Source: Prosthecodimorpha staleyi (GTDB lineage: Bacteria > Pseudomonadota > Alphaproteobacteria > Rhizobiales > Ancalomicrobiaceae). Taken from it: a DNA stretch of 64,000 nt. Made by a program: the position numbers and the translations under genes. The DNA is taken from NCBI RefSeq assembly GCF_018729455.1, contig NZ_JAHHZF010000007.1, positions 124,001 through 188,000 of the forward strand, read 5' to 3'. This document shows, one piece after another, positions 57,796 through 64,000 of this stretch (position 1 is its first letter; each line of letters begins with the position of its first letter). The notes under the pieces were generated by a model. It ran no database searches. It was not told where the DNA came from and was given only the letters and a program-made list of their open reading frames with translations.

Positions 57796-57809
57796 GTTTC
57801 ACGTGAGTC
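57796..57809 (+). other. Degenerate parS-like site near the candidate origin
   Basis: GTTTCACGTGAGTC matches 12 of 14 bases of the parS core GTTTCACGTGAAAC found at 62993. The palindrome is broken on the right arm, so ParB binding would be weaker. Confidence 0.45.
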
Positions 57810-57895
57810 ATTGTGGAGGACCGCCGATCCCGGTAATTCAGGATCAAAGAGTCAAAACAATCACTTCGTGAATCGAAGGGTAGAAGGGGAAGGCT

Positions 57896-58945
57896 GTGGA
57901 TCAGGACGCGAGCCGGAAAGAGCGCAAGCTGATACGGGTGCTCGACGGCGAGACCGTCTTCCCCCCGCCGATCTGGGTGATGCGGCAGGCGGGCCGGTAT
58001 CTGCCCGAGTACCGGGCGACTCGGGCCGAAGCCGGCGGGTTCCTGGACCTCTGCTATTCCCCGAAGATGGCGACCGAGGTGACCCTGCAGCCGATCCGGC
58101 GCTACGGCTTCGATGCGGCGATCCTGTTCTCCGACATCCTGGTCATCCCGGATGCGCTGGGTCAGCCCGTGCGCTTCGTGGAAGGCGAGGGGCCGCGGCT
58201 CGATCCGCTCGATCTCGCCGAGGTCGGCCGGCTCGATCCGAGCCGGGTGCTCGACCATCTGGCACCGGTCTTCGAGGCGGTCGAGCGCATTCGCGCCGGC
58301 CTACCCGGCGAGACGACCCTGCTCGGCTTCTGCGGGGCACCCTGGACGGTCGCCACCTACATGATCGCCGGACGCGGCACGCCCGACCAGGCGCCCGCCC
58401 GCCGTGCCGCGTTGAGCGATCCAGACGGCTTCGCCCGCCTGATCGACATCCTGGTCGAAGCCTCGATTGCCTATCTGGCCCGGCAGATGGCCAGCGGCGC
58501 CGATGCCGTCCAGATCTTCGACACCTGGGCCGGGGTGCTCGACGAGGCCGAGTTCGATCGCTGGGTGGTCGAGCCGACCCGGCGCATCGTCGCCGGCCTG
58601 CGTGCCCGCGTGCCGGGTGCCAGGGTGATCGGTTTCCCGAAGGGGGCTGCGGCGGCGCTGCCCGATTTCGCCGCGCGGACCGGCGTCAACGCGGTCGGGC
58701 TGGATTGGACCGTGCCGCTCGGCTACGCCCGCGACATGCTGCAGCCGCGCATCGCCGTACAGGGCAATCTCGATCCGCTCAGGGTCATCATGGGCGGCAG
58801 GACACTCGACGAGGGCGTCGATCGGATTCTGGAGACGCTCGGCGGCGGGCGGTTGATCTTCAATCTCGGCCATGGCATCACGCCGGACGCCGATCCGGCC
58901 ATGGTCGGTCGGCTGGTCGAACGCGTCCGGGCGGCGCAGAGGTGA
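57896..58945 (+). CDS. hemE: Uroporphyrinogen decarboxylase
   Basis: A 349-residue cytoplasmic enzyme decarboxylating uroporphyrinogen III to coproporphyrinogen III in heme synthesis. Signatures: [17 protein letters not shown] (substrate arginines), [14 protein letters not shown] with the catalytic aspartate, [13 protein letters not shown] and [16 protein letters not shown] start with GGGGAAGG upstream; no ATG fits. First gene of the rightward run from the candidate origin, 4 bases ahead of hemJ. Confidence 0.96.
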   Translation: MDQDASRKERKLIRVLDGETVFPPPIWVMRQAGRYLPEYRATRAEAGGFLDLCYSPKMATEVTLQPIRRYGFDAAILFSDILVIPDALGQPVRFVEGEGPRLDPLDLAEVGRLDPSRVLDHLAPVFEAVERIRAGLPGETTLLGFCGAPWTVATYMIAGRGTPDQAPARRAALSDPDGFARLIDILVEASIAYLARQMASGADAVQIFDTWAGVLDEAEFDRWVVEPTRRIVAGLRARVPGARVIGFPKGAAAALPDFAARTGVNAVGLDWTVPLGYARDMLQPRIAVQGNLDPLRVIMGGRTLDEGVDRILETLGGGRLIFNLGHGITPDADPAMVGRLVERVRAAQR

Positions 58946-58949
58946 GCCG

Positions 58950-59483
58950 ATGAACTCCGCCTATCGGCCACGCGCCGCTTCGCCGGCCGTCCGCGCCGCC
59001 ATCGCCATCGCGGTGACCGTCGCGATCCTCGCCGCCGTGATCGCCACGACGCCGGGGCAGGCCTATCTGTGGATCAAGTCGCTGCATGTGGTTGCGATCA
59101 TCTCGTGGATGGCCGGCATGCTCTATCTGCCGCGCCTGTTCGTGAACCATTGCAGCGTCGCGGTCGGCTCGCCGGAATCGGTCCTGCTGAAGGGCATGGA
59201 GCAGCGCCTGCTGCGCATCATCCTCAATCCGGCCATGATCATCGCCTGGGTGACCGGGCTGTGGATGGCCTGGTCGGTGTTCGGCTTCCACGGCGGCTGG
59301 CTGCACGGCAAGCTCGCCCTCGTGCTGGTGCTCTCGGGCGTGCATGGCCATCTCTCGGCCTCGGTCAGGGCCTTCGCGGAGGACCGCAACCGCTACAGCG
59401 AACGGACCTGGCGTGTTCTCAACGAGGTGCCGGCGCTCCTGATGATCGGCATCGTCGTCCTGGTCATCGTCAAGCCGTTCTGA
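58950..59483 (+). CDS. hemJ: Protoporphyrinogen IX oxidase HemJ
   Basis: A 177-residue integral membrane protein (UPF0093) oxidising protoporphyrinogen IX to protoporphyrin IX. Four hydrophobic helices are visible: VAILAAVIATTPGQ..., LHVVAIISWMAGMLYLPRLFV with the conserved histidine, NPAMIIAWVTGLWMAWSV, and the C-terminal LLMIGIVVLVIVKPF. It starts just 4 bases after hemE, so heme synthesis genes are co-transcribed. Confidence 0.92.
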   Translation: MNSAYRPRAASPAVRAAIAIAVTVAILAAVIATTPGQAYLWIKSLHVVAIISWMAGMLYLPRLFVNHCSVAVGSPESVLLKGMEQRLLRIILNPAMIIAWVTGLWMAWSVFGFHGGWLHGKLALVLVLSGVHGHLSASVRAFAEDRNRYSERTWRVLNEVPALLMIGIVVLVIVKPF

Positions 59484-59568
59484 CCACCCGATCCTGAGCC
59501 GCAGGACCCGTTTCGACGGCCGGGCGGGGTCCGGATCCGGCCGGATGCTTTTCCTCGGCGTGGGGGGC

Positions 59569-59597
59569 TTGTTCGAATCCTCGCGCCGGACTAAATT
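59569..59597 (+). promoter_or_regulatory. Candidate rho promoter
   Basis: TTGTTC (59569-59574) and TAAATT (59592-59597) are 17 bases apart in the 59484-59842 gap. This would give a leader of about 240 bases, room for Rho autoregulation. No other feature was seen in the gap. Confidence 0.45.
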
Positions 59598-59842
59598 CTC
59601 TCCGCCCAGCCCACGCGGACGGAGCGTGGCGCGCCTTGCGCCGCCCCGGCGGACCCCTCAGGATCATCATCCGATCGGGTCGTCCATCGACCGGATATCG
59701 CCCCGCCCGCCTTTTCCCGTCCGCATCCGCGTACTCGTCCCGCTTCCGCGTCCGCCCATAACCGACCGGAACGTCAGACGAGCGGACCTGCTTTCCGAAA
59801 CGATCGGTCGCAATGCTCACCGCCCCCGAAAGACTCCCGCCG

Positions 59843-61108
59843 ATGCAGCAGTTGAAGCTTCAGGATCTTAAATCGAAGTCGCCGACCGAGCTTCTTGCCT
59901 TTGCCGAGGAGCTCGAAGTCGAAAACGCCAGCACCATGCGCAAGCAGGAGCTGATGTTCGCAATCCTGAAGCAACTGGCCGCCCAGGAAGTCGAGATCAT
60001 CGGCGAAGGCGTCGTCGAAGTCCTGCTGGATGGCTTCGGCTTTCTACGGTCGCCTGATGCGAACTACCTGCCGGGTCCCGACGACATCTATGTTTCACCG
60101 TCGCAGATCCGCCGCTTCTCGCTGCGCACCGGCGACACGGTCGAGGGCCATATCCGCAGCCCGAAGGAAGGCGAGCGCTATTTCGCACTGCTGAAGGTCA
60201 ACTCGATCAATTTCGAGGATCCCGACAAGGCCCGCCACAAGGTCCATTTCGACAATCTGACGCCGCTCTATCCCGACGAGCGCTTCCGGATGGAGATGGA
60301 CGAGCCGGTCGGCAAGGACATGTCGTCGCGTGTGATCGACATCGTCGCCCCGCTCGGCAAGGGCCAGCGCGCGCTGATCGTCGCCCCGCCGCGCACCGGC
60401 AAGACGGTGCTGCTGCAGAACATCGCCCGGTCGATCACCACCAACCATCCGGACTGTTACCTGATCGTGCTGCTGATCGACGAGCGGCCCGAGGAAGTGA
60501 CCGACATGCAGCGCACCGTGAAGGGCGAGGTGGTGTCCTCGACCTTCGACGAACCGGCCGTGCGGCATGTGCAGGTCGCCGAGATGGTCATCGAGAAGGC
60601 CAAGCGCCTGGTCGAGCATGGCCGCGACGTGGTCATCCTGCTGGATTCGATCACCCGCCTCGGCCGCGCCTACAACACCGTCGTGCCGTCCTCCGGCAAG
60701 GTGCTGACCGGCGGTGTCGATGCCAACGCGCTGCAGCGTCCGAAGCGCTTCTTCGGCGCGGCGCGCAACATCGAGGAGGGCGGCTCGCTGACCATCATCG
60801 CGACCGCGCTGATCGATACCGGCAGCCGCATGGACGAAGTGATCTTCGAAGAGTTCAAGGGCACCGGCAATTCGGAACTGATCCTCGATCGCAAGGTCGC
60901 CGACAAGCGCACCTTCCCGTCGATGGACATCACGCGCTCCGGCACGCGCAAGGAGGAACTGCTGGTTCCGGCCGACGTGCTCAAGAAGACCTACGTGCTC
61001 CGGCGCATCCTGACCCCGATGGGCACCGTCGATGCGATCGAGTTCCTGCTCGACAAGTTGCGTCAGACCAAGACCAATGCGGACTTCTTCGACTCGATGA
61101 ACACCTGA
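59843..61108 (+). CDS. rho: Transcription termination factor Rho
   Basis: A 421-residue hexameric RNA helicase/ATPase. The N-terminal domain reads [42 protein letters not shown], followed by the cold-shock-like RNA-binding fold, then the ATPase with the P-loop [15 protein letters not shown] and Walker [18 protein letters not shown]-loop and R-loop segments are intact. The start at 59843 gives the standard alphaproteobacterial length; an ATG at 59813 is in frame. A terminator follows. Confidence 0.97.
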   Translation: MQQLKLQDLKSKSPTELLAFAEELEVENASTMRKQELMFAILKQLAAQEVEIIGEGVVEVLLDGFGFLRSPDANYLPGPDDIYVSPSQIRRFSLRTGDTVEGHIRSPKEGERYFALLKVNSINFEDPDKARHKVHFDNLTPLYPDERFRMEMDEPVGKDMSSRVIDIVAPLGKGQRALIVAPPRTGKTVLLQNIARSITTNHPDCYLIVLLIDERPEEVTDMQRTVKGEVVSSTFDEPAVRHVQVAEMVIEKAKRLVEHGRDVVILLDSITRLGRAYNTVVPSSGKVLTGGVDANALQRPKRFFGAARNIEEGGSLTIIATALIDTGSRMDEVIFEEFKGTGNSELILDRKVADKRTFPSMDITRSGTRKEELLVPADVLKKTYVLRRILTPMGTVDAIEFLLDKLRQTKTNADFFDSMNT

Positions 61109-61189
61109 CGGTTTCACCGTTCCGGGCTCGAAGTTCGAGCTAACCATGGGACAGGGCGCGTTCCCGCACGGCGTGTCCCAATCGACCAG

Positions 61190-61222
61190 AACGCCGCCTG
61201 GCCCGTCCGAGGCGGCGTTTTC
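61190..61222 (+). terminator. Rho-independent terminator of rho
   Basis: A perfect 10-bp stem (AACGCCGCCT / AGGCGGCGTT) with a 10-base loop, then TTC. It lies 80 bases after the rho stop. The remaining region up to 61632 has open frames on both strands but none with recognisable features. Confidence 0.85.
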
Positions 61223-61632
61223 ATGTGTGGTGAAGCCTCGCGGCTCCTTGCAGACGAACTCTGCAAATCTGGGACGGAACAGGGACATCCAGGCCGCCAC
61301 CCCGGTTCGCCGGCCGGTCTCGGCCGGGGGAAATGTCTCGGCAACGAAGGCGACCTCGAAGGCTGCTGCCAGAAGGTCGCCGAACGGGCCCACGAAGACG
61401 GCGGCCGGGACCCGCAGCTGCGACGGGTCGGCTGCAAAAGGCCGGGATCGACGGTCAGTCAGTGGCGGATCGCACAGGCGTTCGGCTGCTCGGTGTCGAT
61501 TGCGGTCGGCAGTGGACATAGCGATGGCGGATCGTCCGAGGCGATCCGTCTTGATGTCGGCCAGAGGACGGGTCATCACGGCGGCGGCCCTTGCGTCCTG
61601 AAGACCCTCTTTCTGCCAAGGAGCAGGCATCC

Positions 61633-62970
61633 GTGAGCCGTCGAGACCAGACCATTTTTGCGCTGTCGAGCGGTGCCCTGCCGAGCGGGGTCGCAGTCGT
61701 TCGTCTGAGCGGATCGGATAGCGGTGCCGCCGTCATGGCGGTGGTCGGTCGATTGCCCCAACCGCGTCGCGCCGGGCTGAGTACGTTGCGCGCCGAGGAT
61801 GGATCGGTGATCGACCGCGGCGTGGTCATCTGGCTGCCGGGCCCGGCGAGTTTCACCGGCGAGGACATGGCCGAGTTCCAGGTCCATGGCGGGCCGGCCG
61901 TGGTTGCCGCGCTGTTGGCCCGTCTGCGCGATCTGCCGCGGTTGCGCGCCGCTGAACCGGGCGAGTTCACCCGGCGGGCCTTCCTGGCCGGACGGATCGA
62001 TCTGGCCGAGGCGGAGGGGCTCGCCGATCTGGTCGCGGCCGAGACGGAGGCGCAGCGGCGGCAAGCGATCCGGCAGGCGGGCGGGATGCTGTCGCGGCAG
62101 GCGGAGGCCTGGCGGACCCGCATCGTCACGATCCGGGCACTGATCGAAGCCGAGCTCGATTTTCCCGACGAGGACGACGTACCGGGTTCGGTCAGCGATG
62201 CGGCCTGGTCCGAGGCGACGATCCTGCTCGGCGAGATCGAAGGCGCGTTGGCGGACGCCGGTCGGGGCGAGCGACTCCGGCGCGGCTACGAAGTGGTGCT
62301 GACCGGGCCACCCAATGCCGGCAAGTCGAGCCTGCTCAACGCGCTCGCCGGTCGCGAGGCGGCGATCGTCACCGAGGAGCCGGGCACGACCCGGGACCTG
62401 ATCGAGGTCCGGCTCGATCTCGACGGCCTGCCGGTGATCCTGGTCGATTCGGCGGGGCTGCGCGATGCGCCGGGCCGGGTCGAGCAGGAGGGTATCCGGC
62501 GCGCGCGCGAACGGGCCGGGGCAGCGGATCTGGTGCTGTGGCTGTCGCCGGCGGATGCGCCCGCCGCGCCGGAACGCCCGGCCTCCGGCGTGCCGCTCCT
62601 GGTGCTGCAGACCAAATGCGATCTGGTTCCCGGACGGCCGCAGGACCGGGCGGCGACTGTCGGTCTGGACCTGCCGGTCTCGGCGGCGACCGGGCAGGGG
62701 CTCGACCGACTGCGCTCCGAGATCGCCGCGCGGGCCGGCGTGGCGCTCGGGTCCGGCGAGGATCCGCTGATCACACGGGTTCGACATCGCGAGGCCCTGA
62801 CCACGGCGGCGGCGGCCCTGCGCCTGGCCGTGCAACGCAGCGACCTGCCCTTGGAACTGCGCGCCGAGGATCTGCGCGCGGCCGGCGACGCGATCGGACG
62901 GATCACCGGGCGGGTCGGCGTCGAGGATCTGCTCGACGTGATCTTCGGTCAGTTTTGCATCGGCAAGTGA
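61633..62970 (+). CDS. mnmE: tRNA modification GTPase MnmE
   Basis: A 445-residue GTPase that with MnmG forms the cmnm5U/mnm5U modification at tRNA wobble position 34. An N-terminal folate-binding domain ([62 protein letters not shown]) precedes the inserted G domain ([32 protein letters not shown]) and ends with the catalytic FCIGK. GTG start, AAGGAG upstream; a TTG at 61591 is less likely. The gene lies just before parS and mnmG. Confidence 0.96.
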   Translation: MSRRDQTIFALSSGALPSGVAVVRLSGSDSGAAVMAVVGRLPQPRRAGLSTLRAEDGSVIDRGVVIWLPGPASFTGEDMAEFQVHGGPAVVAALLARLRDLPRLRAAEPGEFTRRAFLAGRIDLAEAEGLADLVAAETEAQRRQAIRQAGGMLSRQAEAWRTRIVTIRALIEAELDFPDEDDVPGSVSDAAWSEATILLGEIEGALADAGRGERLRRGYEVVLTGPPNAGKSSLLNALAGREAAIVTEEPGTTRDLIEVRLDLDGLPVILVDSAGLRDAPGRVEQEGIRRARERAGAADLVLWLSPADAPAAPERPASGVPLLVLQTKCDLVPGRPQDRAATVGLDLPVSAATGQGLDRLRSEIAARAGVALGSGEDPLITRVRHREALTTAAAALRLAVQRSDLPLELRAEDLRAAGDAIGRITGRVGVEDLLDVIFGQFCIGK

Positions 62971-62992
62971 TCATTCCCGATCCGAAACGAAC

Positions 62993-63006
62993 GTTTCACG
63001 TGAAAC
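62993..63006 (+). other. parS centromere site
   Basis: A perfect 14-bp palindrome GTTTCACGTGAAAC, identical to the core of the widely conserved ParB-binding site (16-bp consensus TGTTTCACGTGAAACA; here the flanks are C and A). It sits in the 233-base mnmE-mnmG gap, near the usual location of alphaproteobacterial parS close to parAB. Confidence 0.85.
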
Positions 63007-63009
63007 ACT

Positions 63010-63035
63010 CGATTCGGATCCGAATCGGATCCGAT
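63010..63035. repeat. Two overlapping GGATCC-centred palindromes next to parS
   Basis: A perfect 18-bp palindrome CGATTCGGATCCGAATCG (63010-63027) overlaps a second perfect 12-bp palindrome ATCGGATCCGAT (63024-63035), 3 bases from parS. It may form alternative hairpins in RNA or bind a dimeric protein. Function unknown. Confidence 0.7.
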
Positions 63036-63191
63036 ATGATCGTGACACTTCAACCCGCGTCGCGGATCCGCTATGGGAGGGCCGCGCGGACGCGCCGATC
63101 CTCCTGGCTTCGCGACCGACGCGGCGACCGGGTCTTGCGGCCGGCTGCTTGCGCGTGGCTTGGCGTTGCCCCTGTCCCCCGACCGTTTCCG

Positions 63192-64000
63192 ATGGATGAA
63201 CCGATGACCAGCGACCTGACCTGCGATGTGGTAGTGATCGGCGGCGGCCATGCCGGCGTCGAGGCGGCGACCGCGGCCGCGCGCATGGGGGCCGCCACCA
63301 TCCTGGTCACGCATCGCTTTGCCACGGTCGGCGCCATGTCGTGCAATCCGGCCATCGGCGGTCTCGGCAAGGGCCATCTGGTGCGCGAGATCGATGCGCT
63401 CGACGGCGTCATGGGTCGTGCGGCCGACCTTGGCGGCATCCAGTTCCGGGTCCTCAACCGGCGCAAGGGCCCGGCCGTGCGCGGCCCCCGGGCGCAGGCC
63501 GACCGCAAGCTCTATGCCGCTGCGGTTCAGGAAGCCGTGCGGGCGACCGCAAATCTGACCGTGGTCGAGGGCGAGGCCGACGATCTGGTGATAACGTCGG
63601 AACGGCTGGCCGGAGTCCGTCTGGCCGATGGCCGGCTGATCGGCTGCGGGGCGGTGGTCGTCACCACCGGCACCTTCCTGCGCGGGATGATCCATATCGG
63701 CGACCGGCGCATCCCGGCCGGCCGGGTCGACGAGGCGCCGGCGCTCGGCCTGTCAGGGGCCTTCGAACGGATCGGCTTCACCCTCGGGCGGCTCAAGACC
63801 GGCACGCCGGCGCGGCTCGACGGACGCACCATCGACTGGTCGGCGGTCGAAATGCAGCCCGGCGACGCGACGCCCGAACCCTTCTCGATGCTGACCGATC
63901 ACCTGCCCAATGCACAGGTCGAGTGCGGCATCACCCGGACCACGCCGGAGACCCATGCGGTGATCCGGGCCAACCTGTCGCGTTCGGCGCTCTATGGCGG
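63192..64000 (+). CDS. mnmG: tRNA uridine-5-carboxymethylaminomethyl modification enzyme MnmG, 3' truncated by window edge
   Basis: The open frame continues to the last base. 269 full codons are visible out of about 620 expected. MnmG is the FAD protein partner of MnmE in wobble-uridine modification. The N-terminal FAD fold reads [23 protein letters not shown], followed by [24 protein letters not shown] and [21 protein letters not shown], which are diagnostic. The ATG at 63192 (MDEPMTSDL) is used; an ATG at 63204 is equally possible. Confidence 0.96.
   Translation, partial: MDEPMTSDLTCDVVVIGGGHAGVEAATAAARMGAATILVTHRFATVGAMSCNPAIGGLGKGHLVREIDALDGVMGRAADLGGIQFRVLNRRKGPAVRGPRAQADRKLYAAAVQEAVRATANLTVVEGEADDLVITSERLAGVRLADGRLIGCGAVVVTTGTFLRGMIHIGDRRIPAGRVDEAPALGLSGAFERIGFTLGRLKTGTPARLDGRTIDWSAVEMQPGDATPEPFSMLTDHLPNAQVECGITRTTPETHAVIRANLSRSALYG

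Larger units (their letters stand above)
57493..57895. other. Candidate chromosomal replication origin (oriC) between ppsR and hemE
   Basis: A gene-free, locally AT-rich gap of about 400 bases where flanking genes diverge. Near-consensus DnaA boxes (TTATCCACA, one mismatch each): CTATCCACA at 57669-57677, CGTGGATAA (reverse) at 57747-57755, TGTGGATCA (reverse) at 57895-57903, the last overlapping the hemE GTG. A weaker CGTGGAAAA is at 57520-57528. The hemE-adjacent position is that of the Caulobacter and several rhizobial origins. The call is inference from position, boxes and gene polarity; no skew calculation was made. Confidence 0.7.

Noticed and set aside
59569-59582. tRNA T-loop-like GTTCGAATCC
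   Set aside because: The flanking bases do not form the T-stem, and no acceptor, D or anticodon arms can be drawn; more likely part of the rho promoter region.
61223-61636. Open frame between rho and mnmE
   Set aside because: No conserved features or ribosome site; overlaps the terminator-proximal region and the mnmE start.

Overview
The window is a GC-rich (roughly 65-70 %, estimated by eye) alphaproteobacterial chromosome segment, almost certainly from the Hyphomicrobiales (Rhizobiales). The gene clusters rsmI-yraN-gshB, rph-rdgB-hemW, timA-mltA-smr, fxsA, secB, dnaQ-coaE-aroE-maf-ppsR and hemE-hemJ-rho-mnmE-mnmG, together with the cell-cycle regulator trcR, are the usual Hyphomicrobiales housekeeping neighbourhood. 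The genus cannot be fixed from the sequence alone. The window opens inside an NAD-glutamate dehydrogenase gene and ends inside mnmG.

Layout. 1-9.6 kb: NAD-GDH (5' truncated), a secreted GH3 beta-glucosidase, a DUF6455 protein, a trans-aconitate methyltransferase-like protein, and a lower-GC toxin-antitoxin island (HigB toxin plus a HigA-type HTH protein fused to an ImmA/IrrE metallopeptidase). 9.6-25 kb: a P1B-5 metal ATPase with a C-terminal hemerythrin domain, an acyltransferase, asd, an ABC exporter, an HWE sensor kinase, an Lrp regulator divergent from an AceE-like E1/transketolase gene interrupted by an in-frame TAA, DUF1737, a CitE-like lyase and a soluble double-PAS chemoreceptor. 25-38.6 kb: ridA, leuC, an L,D-transpeptidase, a cytochrome c, an HPP protein, a UbiH-type hydroxylase, tesB, glnK-amtB behind a sigma-54 promoter, a DHFR-like reductase, a quinone oxidoreductase, trcR and yifB. 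38.7-53.7 kb: an orphan sugar-binding protein behind gshB, yraN, rsmI, an LppC-like lipoprotein, hemW-rdgB-rph, hrcA, hslVU, an Xre regulator, smr, mltA, timA, fxsA and secB.

53.7-64 kb is the most informative part. dnaQ, coaE, aroE, maf and ppsR run leftward as a tightly overlapping operon, while hemE, hemJ, rho, mnmE and mnmG run rightward. The 400-base gap between ppsR and hemE has near-consensus DnaA boxes, a CtrA-like box, a 16-bp perfect palindrome and a degenerate parS-like site. I interpret it as the chromosomal replication origin, in agreement with the known hemE-linked origins of Caulobacter and several rhizobia. About 5 kb away, between mnmE and mnmG, lies a perfect parS core (GTTTCACGTGAAAC) followed by two overlapping GGATCC-centred palindromes. 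The right end of the window is therefore probably the oriC/parS centromere region.

Rho-independent terminators are visible after the ABC exporter, leuC, tesB, amtB, trcR, secB and rho. I recognised no rRNA, tRNA, CRISPR array, prophage or insertion sequence.
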